Positions 1 through 9,926 of a stretch of DNA of 53,647 bases are shown one piece after another. Source of the DNA: Endotrypanum monterogeii (taxonomy: Eukaryota > Euglenozoa > Kinetoplastea > Trypanosomatida > Trypanosomatidae); the NCBI GenBank assembly GCA_000333855.2, contig CM007323.1, forward strand, positions 70,011-123,657, given 5' to 3'. Below the pieces are notes generated by a model. The model was not told the DNA's origin and did not search any database. It was given only the letters and a program-made list of their open reading frames with translations. A program made the position numbers and the translations under genes. Each line of letters starts with the position of its first letter. The stretch's first letter is position 1.

Positions 1-216
1 CAGCAGCGCACCGAGCTGCAACAGCGCCTTGACGTCGCCACACAGCAGCGCACCGAGCTGGAGGCGGAGGTGGCACGCCTGGCGGCCGACCGCGACGAAG
101 CGCGGGAGCAGCTGGCCGCAAGCGCCACCGAGCTGCAGCAGCGCCTAGACGTCGCCACACAGCAGCGCACCGAGCTGGAGGCGGAGGTGGCACGCCTGGC
201 GGCCGACCGCGACGAG
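1..216 (+). repeat. 117-bp coding tandem repeat, with one shortened unit
   Basis: A 117-bp unit starts at base 43 (cagcagcgcaccgagctg) and recurs at 160, nearly identical until the unit ends around 216. Bases 1-42 hold a shortened unit of 14 residues in which QQRTEL joins directly to QQRLDVAT, 25 residues shorter than the full unit. The array continues off the left edge, so copy number is unknown. Confidence 0.9.
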
Positions 217-1383
217 GTAATGGTGCGCTGTGTCGAGCTTGGGAGAGAGGTGGCGGTCACCTCGCAGGAGTTGGCAACGACGAAGGAAAATCTCCAGCTG
301 GCCGCCCAAAAGGCTTCAGGGCTTATGAAGTTTTTATCCGTTTCGGAAAATCGTAAGAAACTGAACCCCGAAGCAGAGTCGCTCCCGACGTCGAGCGTTA
401 TGGGTGCTGGAGTAGCGAAGGAAGAAGGAATAGCGGTAACGAGTCATTCAGTGTCCGAGCAAGACGGAGCCCTTATCGCCGAAGTCGGTGAGAGGCTTGT
501 GGAGAGAGAGGAGGCTATGCGGTTGCTGGCTGTAGGCATGGAGCTTCGTGAGCGGTGCCGGCCGCTTGAGCAAGTTCTGGCGGAGAGGCTCACTGAGGAT
601 CATAGCATAGGTTTTCCTGAAGTTGCTGGTGCAGATCCTCGTATGGCTGCTGAGAATATTGCGCTTTCTCGTCGCTTAGACCAGCGGGAAGCGCAGCTAA
701 AGGAGAAGGAAAAGATTCTGCTCCGCGTCGCACGTGATCTCCACAACAAATCACTTGCGTTGCAATCGCTGCATGTAGATATGGTGGAGAGTCCAAAGAA
801 GTGGCCGCGCGAGGTAGCTGAAGGCGCCGTTGATGCACAGTTGAACAGAGGACATCTGGGGCAGTTACCAACACGCGTGCCATTGCGAGCACCAAGCTTT
901 CATATGAAGGATGGCTTGTCCAGAGAGAGGCGCACTCGGCGAACAACAACAAGCCCTGACCCCGCATCGCCCCCACCAAGGGTGCCGTCACGCGCGCAGC
1001 TGATCAACTGTAACGTGGGTGTATTTGATAATAGTGACGTAGACGCGGAGAGGGCGACACAGGCGCACCAGGTGGCTGCAACGGAGGCCTACGGCGATGC
1101 TCTGAGTAAGTATATTCATCATTCGAGTGGGCTGCAAAGAGCGGACACGATAGCTCAGTACTCACCAGCCCAATCCCCTGTTCGCGAGCTGAGAGCGCCG
1201 CAACTCTCTCCTAGTGATGTAGTTGCGAAGACACAGGCGATGCTACGTGCCCTGGAGAAGCGCCTCGCCTCCTACCGCGGTGTCGGGCGTCGAGTCGATC
1301 CAGCACTTCAGCAGAGAAGTCTACAGGCATTCCGACGGCTTGAGGTCGCAGTGGGCGCTCTCTGCGCAGGGGAAAAATGGTAG
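1..1383 (+). CDS. Tandem-repeat coiled-coil protein, 3' part (5' end outside window)
   Basis: The frame is open from base 1 to the TAG at 1381-1383, so only the last 460 residues are visible and no start is claimed. The first ~72 residues are coiled-coil tandem repeats; the full unit is 39 residues (117 bp) with cores such as ELEAEVARLAADRDEA and LQQRLDVATQQR. Residues ~73-260 are still Glu/Lys/Leu-rich and likely coiled coil (e.g. RRLDQREAQLKEKEKILLRV). The rest is a Ser/Pro/Arg-rich linker (~290-400) followed by a short helical C-terminus (ALEKRLASYRGVGRR). Repeats of this kind are common in Leishmania cytoskeletal proteins and in tandem-repeat antigens, but I do not recognise a named orthologue. 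Function unknown; a structural or cytoskeletal role is only inferred from the coiled coil. The coding call is secure. Confidence 0.9.
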   Translation, partial: QQRTELQQRLDVATQQRTELEAEVARLAADRDEAREQLAASATELQQRLDVATQQRTELEAEVARLAADRDEVMVRCVELGREVAVTSQELATTKENLQLAAQKASGLMKFLSVSENRKKLNPEAESLPTSSVMGAGVAKEEGIAVTSHSVSEQDGALIAEVGERLVEREEAMRLLAVGMELRERCRPLEQVLAERLTEDHSIGFPEVAGADPRMAAENIALSRRLDQREAQLKEKEKILLRVARDLHNKSLALQSLHVDMVESPKKWPREVAEGAVDAQLNRGHLGQLPTRVPLRAPSFHMKDGLSRERRTRRTTTSPDPASPPPRVPSRAQLINCNVGVFDNSDVDAERATQAHQVAATEAYGDALSKYIHHSSGLQRADTIAQYSPAQSPVRELRAPQLSPSDVVAKTQAMLRALEKRLASYRGVGRRVDPALQQRSLQAFRRLEVAVGALCAGEKW

Positions 1384-2402
1384 TGCTGCAGTGTACTGCC
1401 ATGGCCAGCGAAGGACGTCGTCGTTCGCGTGCCCGATCCGTGTAATTCTTGCGAATCACGAGTGCTGTGCACGCCGCGGGCCCCTGTGAAGCTCACATAC
1501 CGCGAGAAACACCCGAACGATCAAGACCACATGGGCGCTGACATGAAAAGAATCACCATGCACGCTGACACGGAAATACGACAGGTGTATGCAGAGTGAG
1601 AGGGAGAGAGTTTGTGTGTGTTTGTGTGCGCGGTGAGCCGGAAGTGTAGATAAGCTCCTTTATTGCACAAGCACCCGAATGCACACGCTTATCGAACCAC
1701 GTGGAACACAGTAGAGCGGGGGCAGAGTGGGGGCAGTGAGTGGGGGCAATGTACCTGAGCACGCCAAGAGCGGCAGATACACACAAGAGTTCGCTGATGA
1801 CAGACTTGCATGCGTGAGAAAAGCAGGTCCGTAGATACGATTGTTGCCCCAACCTATCCAGACGTAATGCGCAGAGTGGATCGCGCCTGTTCGCACACAC
1901 ACACACAGGAGCAGCGCAGCTTCTCCCCCCTCCCCCCTTCTCGTCCCCCTGGCCCTGCGCCGACCTCCCCTCATGATTCTCAGTGCCCTGTCGTAATGCT
2001 GTGTCACCCCTTTTTTGTTTTATCGAACTCGTATACTTTTTTCTTTCTTTCGATGATGGACGTCGTTCCTCCTCTTCCTCCGCCCGAGCCCTTGACCGGG
2101 TGTACATGTCTAGCTACGAGTATAGCTTGGCGAGTGTTGCCTCGCTTCCTCCCCTTTGACCTACACACTACACACAGTGGCATATTCTCACTTATCCCTC
2201 TCCCCACAACACACAACACACACACACAAAAAAAAAAAAAAATCAAGCCCTCGACAGCTGTTTTGTGCCTCCTTTTCCGATCAGACACTACACACACACG
2301 CCATCATAGCGAGGAAGAGCAAAGCGCCGAAGGCCATCTTCGAGGAACGTGTGTGCCTGTGGTGCGGGGTGAGGGCGGCCAAGGGTACGGAGTATCTCGC
2401 TC
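1384..2402. other. Intergenic, no gene seen
   Basis: About 1 kb of 3' UTR and spacer. It holds polypyrimidine tracts around 1921-1975 and 2030-2085, a short CA run and an A14 run near 2215-2242. A plausible trans-splice acceptor AG for the next gene lies at 2283-2284 after a short pyrimidine tract. Open frames here are short and of low complexity. Confidence 0.7.
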
Positions 2403-5309
2403 ATGCCCACCGTTGCCAGCGGGCAGGGCGGCGGTGGCGATGACCTCGTCACCGATGTTGAAGTCTCTTTATTGAAGCCACCGTCGATTGTGGACGTCCG
2501 CCGCGCACTGCAGCGTATGGTGGAAGAACTTCAGCTGTCAATGGAAGCATCTCCACCTGCCCCAGCAGACGAGACTGCTCGCCCTGCACCCCGCACCCCC
2601 GACCCTGCATCTGCTATCGATGTGGCGTGCACAGAGATACAGGACACGGCGAGACAGCAGTTGGAAAGACAGCGACTACTACGGCTGGCAGAATGGGCCC
2701 AGAGACTCGCAGAGGGATTCGAGCGGACCGGATCGGGTACTGTGCCAGTGACTGCTGCATGCGTGGGCGTCGTCAAAACCTCAAAAGGTGTTCGCGCTGA
2801 GGAAGTGAATGCGCATTCAGATAATACATCCCTACCTCCCGCTGAAGACAGTCGGGAGGAACGCTCGGAAGCTGCCGCTGCTGCCACGGTGACGGGCATG
2901 ACGCCAAAGTCCGAAGTCGCGGTATTCGCCTCAGGGAGTGACTCCGTATTGCCGTCTGTTCGCGATGCCGAGCACCCGGTAGAACGGCGACTGAGTTACC
3001 CGGCTGGGTACACCAATGCGCATGCACCTGTGACGATGACTTGCTCCGCGAACCCAGATGCCTACCACGGTTTGTCCTCAGGTGCACACCCAGCTACCGC
3101 CACCCACAGCCCTTCACCCCTGTCGTGGACTCCGCCCTCGATCATCCCGTGCGGTCGCGCCACGCTATGCCGTGTGATGGGTCCTGCATATGACGTTCCG
3201 ACCACACGTGCCAAGAAGTGTGCTGTCCTCGCCTCGCAGGGCGGTTGCTGCGGCAGATGCGGCGTTGTCTTGCCGCCCCCGCCCTTTCTGTTCTGTCAAG
3301 GGTTTACGGCGCTGCTTAAGCGTATGCGTGCACGACTGACCTTCTCGTGCGGTCATGGTGGATGTTGGCGCGCGTGTATGCGCATGTGGAGGTGCAGCTC
3401 TTCTGATGATGAGGGAGACAACGAGAGCCCCGAGGTTGTCAATACAGGCCGCGTGACCCAGGATCGCTTTCGCGGCGCCGGTGGTAATGGTTTTAGAGGT
3501 TCGCAGAATATCTCACAAGTCCCGTGTGTACCCTCCGAAAGCGATGAGAACTCTTGTGGCGACTACGATGAGGGTAGTCACGCTGCAAGCGAGCGCGATG
3601 GGCTGTTGGCCAGTGGAGCCGCGTTGAAGCAGCGCGTCCGCACGCCAACCACTCGTCAGATGCGCAGTAGCTCACCCTTCATGACGAGTGCCCCTCTTCC
3701 GCGTTCGGACGTGTCTCGCCCAGGGGGAAAGCGAGGCGCTGGCGGCAATACTGTAGCACACGCGCCTTTGCTTTTCTGTGCGTACGAGGGCCGTTATTTG
3801 TGCGAGCGCTGCTTCCATGCCCCTCTCGCAGAGATGGATCGCTGTGCAGCGATCTCAGCTGCCGTATCAGGGGCAACAGCGAGCGACACGCACGGTGCCC
3901 TCATCCCGCCCGGCTGCTTGACGCGCTATGTGAAACCCGAGGAGTGGCAGAAGCGCGACGCATCTACGTCAAATATGTCTTTGTCCCTTGCACGACTTCA
4001 GTCGCGCTGGCGAAGCGGTGGCGATGGAGGTCGTGCTGATGGCGGCACAGAGATCTCTGAGTGCGCTGCGTGTCCTGCTTATGTGGGGCCGTCAGACCTC
4101 TTGCAGAAAGGGTGGCTGGTACGGCACCTGGCCCAGCCAACACCCACCGGCAGCACCCACAGTGCCGTGGGGGGTACAGGCGCTGGCCACACACCACCAC
4201 CCCAGCTGCGACAGCATACCGTGCCACAACTCCATTCGTGTGTTATTCCTGCTCATGTCCTGCATCGATGGGACTTCACACGCCTCCCTGTCTCTGCCGC
4301 CGCTGCCGCCACGCTGCAGAGGCAATGCTGCGCGGGCAACATCAGCAATAGAGAGGACTGCCCCTCCGGAGGGGCAGCGTGGCCAGAGCTCTGCGGGCAT
4401 CACACAACACGTGTGTTTTGTGGAACCAGTCGAGTGCGCAGTGAAGGCGCGCAGGTCGTACGCAGTGGAGAACGACAAGACACGTGGGGCCTACGAAGCG
4501 CCACAGGAGGCTCGCCACCGACAGCGCCGCTTCCCCTTCTCTACGATGTATCCGTCATCAACCCTTCCCTGTACATGCGCATACCTGCACTTGCGTCGGC
4601 ATCTCGTCTTCGGAAGCGAATGAGTCTCCTGCATGCACAGGCGTGGTGGTGCCTGCAGTACAGGCGAGAGGTTTGGGGTCTGCAAGGTGAAGACGCAATC
4701 ACGGGCCAGCTGCCCGAAGGAGCACCTGCAGTTGCGGAGCAGCAGCAGCCTGCGCCTCTTTCCACGGGAAAGCACACTACAGATTTTCCTCCGCATGTGT
4801 CGACAGGGCTCGAGAAGGCGGTGAGCAAGGCTGAAGTTAATCCGCCAGCCAACGGTACGACATCCCCCCACCCTTCCCCATGGACCGCGCGGTCGAATGG
4901 CGTCACGACCCCGCAAACACCATCTGGCCCTGCTCCGCCCCACCAGAACCACAGCAGTCTCCCTGGCCGGACCGCCGAGTGCGCTTCACCTTACCACTAC
5001 TCGCCTGCCATGAAAGCAAACGCAGCGGCAGGGCCATCTCCGACGCGTGGGCGCTGCACCGCTCGCCGCCGCTACCTCGTCGAGCGAGCTGACGGCTGGT
5101 CTCTCCAAGACCTTTGCCGGCTCGTGACACCGTCGTCTCAATCATGCGATGGCACATCCACGGGCCCGTCGATGCCGCCACTGCTCTTGGAGCTGCAAAA
5201 TATTCTCCTCGTCATGCAAGCGCACGTCAACGACTGCTGCGACTGTGCACCGCTGTGTAGCGGGCTGCTGACCAAGGCCCCTTTGGGATCTTCGGTGTAT
5301 CGTGTATAG
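2403..5309 (+). CDS. Rubicon-homology (RH, DUF4206-type) zinc-binding domain protein
   Basis: 968 residues, first ATG of the frame. The C-terminal two thirds carry the ordered motifs of the RH domain of Rubicon, Pacer, PLEKHM1 and DEF8: a CxxC pair (CGRC, ~281), an F-C-x6-Y-x-C-x2-C element (FCAYEGRYLCERC, ~457-470), the hallmark IPAHVLHRWDF followed by LPVS (~614-630), an INPSLY helix segment with Arg/Lys-rich continuation (~718-760), a W-S-L-x-D-L element (~898) and a final H-x3-C-x2-C pair (HVNDCCDC, ~938-945). In animals this domain binds zinc through Cys/His residues and binds Rab7 on late endosomes, tuning autophagy and lysosome positioning. Long disordered inserts separate the motifs, and the N-terminal ~270 residues have no recognised domain. 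The protein stops ~20 residues after the last Cys pair, so the extra C-terminal zinc knuckle of DEF8 and PLEKHM1 seems absent. The domain call is by motif memory; Rab7 binding here is inference. Confidence 0.72.
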   Translation: MPTVASGQGGGGDDLVTDVEVSLLKPPSIVDVRRALQRMVEELQLSMEASPPAPADETARPAPRTPDPASAIDVACTEIQDTARQQLERQRLLRLAEWAQRLAEGFERTGSGTVPVTAACVGVVKTSKGVRAEEVNAHSDNTSLPPAEDSREERSEAAAAATVTGMTPKSEVAVFASGSDSVLPSVRDAEHPVERRLSYPAGYTNAHAPVTMTCSANPDAYHGLSSGAHPATATHSPSPLSWTPPSIIPCGRATLCRVMGPAYDVPTTRAKKCAVLASQGGCCGRCGVVLPPPPFLFCQGFTALLKRMRARLTFSCGHGGCWRACMRMWRCSSSDDEGDNESPEVVNTGRVTQDRFRGAGGNGFRGSQNISQVPCVPSESDENSCGDYDEGSHAASERDGLLASGAALKQRVRTPTTRQMRSSSPFMTSAPLPRSDVSRPGGKRGAGGNTVAHAPLLFCAYEGRYLCERCFHAPLAEMDRCAAISAAVSGATASDTHGALIPPGCLTRYVKPEEWQKRDASTSNMSLSLARLQSRWRSGGDGGRADGGTEISECAACPAYVGPSDLLQKGWLVRHLAQPTPTGSTHSAVGGTGAGHTPPPQLRQHTVPQLHSCVIPAHVLHRWDFTRLPVSAAAAATLQRQCCAGNISNREDCPSGGAAWPELCGHHTTRVFCGTSRVRSEGAQVVRSGERQDTWGLRSATGGSPPTAPLPLLYDVSVINPSLYMRIPALASASRLRKRMSLLHAQAWWCLQYRREVWGLQGEDAITGQLPEGAPAVAEQQQPAPLSTGKHTTDFPPHVSTGLEKAVSKAEVNPPANGTTSPHPSPWTARSNGVTTPQTPSGPAPPHQNHSSLPGRTAECASPYHYSPAMKANAAAGPSPTRGRCTARRRYLVERADGWSLQDLCRLVTPSSQSCDGTSTGPSMPPLLLELQNILLVMQAHVNDCCDCAPLCSGLLTKAPLGSSVYRV
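4358..4377. repeat. Perfect 20-bp palindrome inside the RH-domain gene
   Basis: ctgcccctcc is followed directly by its reverse complement ggaggggcag, with no spacer. It lies in a poorly conserved insert after the IPAHVLHRWDF motif. Confidence 0.95.
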
Positions 5310-5390
5310 GCGCGGTGTAGAAGTGGGTCGACATGTAATCCCCCTCTCGGCGTATCTCAAATGGCGGAGATCCCCTTCTCCAACTGTGGC

Positions 5391-5422
<32 letters not shown>

Positions 5423-5977
5423 CGCTTCTTGCGTGTCACCTTATCTGCTTTCATGTACGTGTGTAGTGCTTTGCCATCACTCAAACCCAACTGGATCCAT
5501 CCTACACGCGCCCAATGATATCTGCGGCTGAACATCCCCCGCAGCACACACGCACACACACACATGTATATATATATATATATATATACGTGTGTGTGTG
5601 TGTGTATTGAGATATATATTGGGGACGACCACACTGCACATTTCCCCTAATCCTTCTCTTCTCAAGCTCGACTATCCACTGTTGCACTGCTCCCTCCCTC
5701 CCTCCCTTCCTTTCACCCATTCACGCGGTGGCCACACGCGAGCATAGAAACCGTATCCCGCAGAAGCTACGGAGCAGGGCAGGTGCAGAAAACCAAACCC
5801 ACACAGAGGAGAAATCAAAAAAAAAAAGCGTCTCTTCTCTATTCCAGTGAGCGTGTGTCATAGCCTAGGCCCCTCGCACCTGCTGTCGTCGACCTTGTCT
5901 TGCCCCCCCCCCTCACCCCTGGACGCGCAACGCCACCAGGGTTTGTATCTAAAAACCCGGACATACACGTTTCTGCA
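5310..5977. other. Intergenic, no gene seen
   Basis: Contains a (TG)n run at 5393-5421, the CA-TA-TG compound repeat at 5544-5606, and a strong pyrimidine tract at 5670-5720 followed by the first clear AG near 5733. That AG is a reasonable trans-splice acceptor for the CFAP58-like gene. Confidence 0.7.
5544..5606. repeat. (CA)n-(TA)n-(TG)n compound microsatellite, self-complementary
   Basis: CA repeats (5544-5563), TA repeats (5565-5588) and TG repeats (5590-5605) follow one another, so the outer arms pair and the TA core pairs with itself. Confidence 0.9.
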
Positions 5978-8900
5978 ATGCAGCGCACAGCGAGCAGTGC
6001 GGGTGAGGGGATGACGTCGCAGGGCGTCAGTCGGGCGATGTCGTTGGGATCAGCCGCCACCACGGATGCTCCGTCTGCATCGCCAATCTCCTCCAACACC
6101 GACAGCATGCAAGGCGTGCTCTCAAAGACGGAGATGGAGGCCATCGAGATGCGTTTTGTGGAGGTTCTGCACGCCCTCGCTGCTGAGCCGCAATTCGATC
6201 CGTTCCGCAACGAATATGAGAAACTCCATCGCCTTCTCGTCAGCAGTCATGAGGGCGAACAGCGCCTACTGCGACAGGTGCGTGAGCTGCGCAGCGAGCT
6301 GGAGACACACCAACAGAAAATCACGACAGCAATGCAGCTTTCACAGGAGGATGAGGAGGCCATCAACACCCTGAGGCGTGAGATCGAGGCCGCTTGGGCG
6401 AAGGCGGACGTCGCACACGAGCAAGAAAAACGCAGTCGCGAGCTTCTGCACACACTGCGACAGCAGATTGCTGAGCTCGATGCCACAGTGGAGAAGACAG
6501 CTGGGCTGTCCATGGGGCAGGAGGCGTACTTACGTGACCTGCTCGCAGTAAAAAAAGAACGAGAGGAGGAGGTCATGATGCTGCAGACATCGGTGGCTCG
6601 GACTGAGGCGGACCACCTCCAGGCCAGCGCGAGGCTAAGCGCCGCCGAGCAAGCGAACCACTCCGCCCAGCATGAGCTCGAGACCCAGCGCGACGCTTAT
6701 CAGCAGCTCCTCGCCAGCCTCGATCTAGAGCAACGCGAGCGAGCGGCGAAGGAGGCGAGTGTGCGTCAGTACCGCGACACGACGGAGATGTGCATGCGCC
6801 AGCTCGACGAGCGCGGCCTTGATGTAGAGCGTGCCCAGCGGGAGGAGAAAAAAAACTCCAAGGAGATAGAAAGCACAGCACAGGAGAACCAGTGCCTTGC
6901 CCGGCAACTGCAGGAGCGGCAGGAGCGCTTCCAGGGCGAGGCCGCCCGACTCGCAGCTGCCGAGCGCGAGAACACACTTCTCACGCACGAACTGCCGCAG
7001 CGACAGGCTGCCCTGCGAGAGCAGCAGGACGAACTCAAGCGTGAGGAGAGGAAGCTTCGCTCGCTGGGAAAGTCAGCCCGCGCACAGCAGGCGGAACTCT
7101 CCGCGCTCGTAGAAAAGCGGTCGGCGGCTGCCGCGGCAGTTCAAGAGCGCAGCAATGCTGTGCAGGCCTCCCTGACAGAACTTGCGATGGAGGAGAAAGA
7201 GCGTCGTGTGCTCGAGGAGGCTGTCGCCAAGGCGATGCAGCGCAAGACGCATACAATACAGAGCATTACGGCCAAATCTACGGCAAGTGCATCGGTGGAG
7301 ATGCATCGCGTGATGGAGGTGGGAAAAAGTCGACGTCTTCATCAGCGGTTGGAGGCGCTGCGGACGGAGAATGAAAAGATGCGCAAGGCGATCTATTACG
7401 CCGAACAGAACCACGAGAAGAACACCAAGGAATCCCAGCAGGCACTGTTAAATTACCACCGTACACTCGACGCGATTCGTGCCCGCCGCAGCGAGGTCAA
7501 GGCAGTGGAAGAAGGTATCGCACTTCATCAGAAGAAACTGAAGGCCCAGCAAGAGCTGCTGAATACCTTGACGGCGGATCGCCTAAAGACAGAGAAGGTG
7601 CTGCGTGAGGCAGAAGCGGAACTGCAGCAACTGCGCACCCGGCACACGAGCAGGCATGAAGAGCTGGAGGCGGTGAAGACGGAACTCATCCAACAGGAAG
7701 CAGAGCTGTGTCAGCTGCATGGACTCACTCGGCAGCTCAATAAGGATATTCTCAACACAGAACAGCGCCTGCGGTTCTTGCGCGAGGATCGGCTCCATGC
7801 TGAGAGCCGTGTCGATGCACTGCGCAACGAAGCACAGCAGCTTCGGCAGGTAATTGTGCAATTCGATCAAGAGGCTCAGCAGCAACGCGCACGGCGAACT
7901 GTGATGGCGCACGAGCGCAACACCATCGCTGCGCAGCTTCTTCTGCGCTCCGAAGAGCTCTCTCTCATCTCTGAGAAGATCCTCCTCACTAATGTGGCGC
8001 GGATATCAGGGGCCACGAAGTACGAGCGAGCGATGGAAACACTGATGACGTCCCGTAACTCGCTCATGGAAAAGCGTCTGCGTTGCCGCATCGCCCTCGT
8101 TCGCCTCCGCTATCTGAATCGTCTTCGCTCCAAAGAAGTGCAGCAGGAAAAGATGCTGTCGCAATCCCGCTCGCGGGTACGGGCTCTGGCAGATGAGCTG
8201 GGCACGAAGCACAACGTGCACTGCTGGCGGAGCATGGAAAGTAATGCGCCGGAGGTGTTGGACGCCCTCGCCAAGGTACACCTCTTGCAGGCAAAACTGC
8301 TGCGTAAGCAGCAAGAACTTCATTCACAAACAGGCTTCGTCGAGAAAGAGGAGCACGCCTATCAGCAGCTACGGCAGCGTCTCGCACGGCTGCCCGGCCC
8401 GGAAGCCGCGGAGGAACTCGCGCTCTGCGCGGAAAATATGCAGCAGCGAAATTTGCAGTTGGCAGACATGGGTGGCTCCTTAGCGACGGCGGAAGAAGAA
8501 GCAGACGCCCTCCAAGTGCAAGTCACGCAGCTGCAAGAAAAAATTCAGGACACGAGGCAGCTCTACTACAGAGAAAAAATCAAGAACAACGCATTACGTG
8601 CGGAGGAGAAGCTTATTGCCAAATCTTTAGATCTTGTGGGCACCAGCGGCGCATCTGCCAGGAGATCTCGCGAGGGCGCGGTCGCCTTGCTCAGCGTCAG
8701 CAGGGACGAGGTAGCAGCGGAAGATGCATCGGCACCACCTGCTCAGCAGCTGCTCAGAAACGCTATCGATGGGTCTTCTATAGCTGCTGCCGACACCTCG
8801 CACAAGCTGGCCTCACAGTCGCAGCGATCCGATCTTCGTGCGGGCGCGACCACCCTCCAGAGCAGCACCCACAACCGCAGCGTAGGTGACGACCACGACC

Positions 8901-9049
8901 TGCCACGGAGCGGACCTAGGCGCGCACCGCAGAGCGAGTTGATGTACAGTGCGTTGACAGCAGGGCCACCGCAGCCTAATTTCCCCCTTCAGAAGCCGCC
9001 ACATCAACGACAGTTCGTTGGTGGTGGCTTTTCCATTTCGCGACGCTGA
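5978..9049 (+). CDS. CFAP58: CFAP58 (CCDC147)-like flagellar coiled-coil protein
   Basis: 1023 residues from the first ATG at 5978; the frame is open upstream to 5900 but only through a TTG and a C-run. Residues ~52-110 (IEMRFVEVLHALA, FRNEYEKLHRLL, SSHEGEQRLLRQVRELRSEL) and ~115-185 (LSQEDEEAINTLRREIEAAW, AGLSMGQE) match the N-terminal part of human CFAP58/CCDC147 as I remember it, including the diagnostic LSMGQE. Nearly continuous coiled coil runs to ~890, followed by a Ser/Ala/Gln-rich tail. CFAP58 is an axoneme-associated protein needed for normal flagellar length and motility in animals and algae; it is somewhat shorter there (about 870 residues in human). Trypanosomatids have a motile 9+2 flagellum, so the role fits. 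MBO2/CCDC146 is the main alternative among long axonemal coiled coils, but the N-terminal motifs favour CFAP58. Confidence 0.85.
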   Translation: MQRTASSAGEGMTSQGVSRAMSLGSAATTDAPSASPISSNTDSMQGVLSKTEMEAIEMRFVEVLHALAAEPQFDPFRNEYEKLHRLLVSSHEGEQRLLRQVRELRSELETHQQKITTAMQLSQEDEEAINTLRREIEAAWAKADVAHEQEKRSRELLHTLRQQIAELDATVEKTAGLSMGQEAYLRDLLAVKKEREEEVMMLQTSVARTEADHLQASARLSAAEQANHSAQHELETQRDAYQQLLASLDLEQRERAAKEASVRQYRDTTEMCMRQLDERGLDVERAQREEKKNSKEIESTAQENQCLARQLQERQERFQGEAARLAAAERENTLLTHELPQRQAALREQQDELKREERKLRSLGKSARAQQAELSALVEKRSAAAAAVQERSNAVQASLTELAMEEKERRVLEEAVAKAMQRKTHTIQSITAKSTASASVEMHRVMEVGKSRRLHQRLEALRTENEKMRKAIYYAEQNHEKNTKESQQALLNYHRTLDAIRARRSEVKAVEEGIALHQKKLKAQQELLNTLTADRLKTEKVLREAEAELQQLRTRHTSRHEELEAVKTELIQQEAELCQLHGLTRQLNKDILNTEQRLRFLREDRLHAESRVDALRNEAQQLRQVIVQFDQEAQQQRARRTVMAHERNTIAAQLLLRSEELSLISEKILLTNVARISGATKYERAMETLMTSRNSLMEKRLRCRIALVRLRYLNRLRSKEVQQEKMLSQSRSRVRALADELGTKHNVHCWRSMESNAPEVLDALAKVHLLQAKLLRKQQELHSQTGFVEKEEHAYQQLRQRLARLPGPEAAEELALCAENMQQRNLQLADMGGSLATAEEEADALQVQVTQLQEKIQDTRQLYYREKIKNNALRAEEKLIAKSLDLVGTSGASARRSREGAVALLSVSRDEVAAEDASAPPAQQLLRNAIDGSSIAAADTSHKLASQSQRSDLRAGATTLQSSTHNRSVGDDHDLPRSGPRRAPQSELMYSALTAGPPQPNFPLQKPPHQRQFVGGGFSISRR

Positions 9050-9926
9050 TGAGTTGACGGGCGCCTCGCGTCTGTGTGTGGTAAGCCTCTCCCCTTTGAC
9101 GTTTGTCGCTCTGTCTGTCTGTGTGTGTGTGTGTGTCGCGTCTTCATTCCACTTGGCTTTGGTTATTGCACCCCCCCCCTCCTCCTCTTTGTTGTTGTTG
9201 TTGTTCACTGCTCTTGTGTTTGCTGTTGTAGATGATGAGAATAACTATATATTCATATATATATTCATATATATATTTTACTTTCCGTGGCCGCTTACGT
9301 TGATGTACATTAGAGATTTTTCATATATATATATATATATATATACATACATATATACTATGTCTTGTTTAACATACTCCCGTGGGTGTGGGTGATTCGT
9401 GACACCGGCGATGCTTACAGGGATTTGTGTCTCACTGCTTCTCTGCCCATCGCTGGGGGGTGGATGACGGGGGGGGGGCTCCCTTCGCTTCACTTCATCC
9501 CCTCTCCCCCCCCTCCCCCACCCGCAAAAGAAAAACGTTGGGCACACTCAAAGTTTTTCTTAATTATGATCGCCTTAGACTGAAGGGAAAGTGCCGCCGT
9601 CTGCTGCATCTTTTTTTTTTTGCCCCTCCGCACACCATTCCATCACCATCACAATTGCTTCTTTTCTTTCCTCTTTCTGGCTCTCTTCTCCCCCCCCCAC
9701 ACACACACACACACACTCACTCACACACACACATACTGTTGTACATTAGTACAAAGGGAAAAGCACGTATCATTGGCGAGGCTACAAAAAAAAAAAAATA
9801 GGGGTAGAGGAGGGGGTGTAGACGCGGGTGAACACTGCTCGGGAAAAAGAGGGGAAGCACTCTTGACAGTGTGTGTTTCGGGTCGCAGACAAAGCCTCTT
9901 TCTTTTTTTTTTCCCTCAACCGACGA
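9050..9926. other. Intergenic, no gene seen
   Basis: Rich in simple sequence: TG and TA runs (9120-9136, 9245-9275, 9322-9355), a G-run near 9470, and a pyrimidine tract at 9640-9700 ending in CA repeats. The tract just before the next ATG (9897-9917) has no AG until after that ATG, so the acceptor for the next gene is probably further upstream, for example after 9700. Confidence 0.65.

Noticed and set aside
9873..9926. Upstream extension of the Ppx-like gene from a GTG
   Set aside because: No ATG; the added residues are a Phe run encoded by the polypyrimidine tract.
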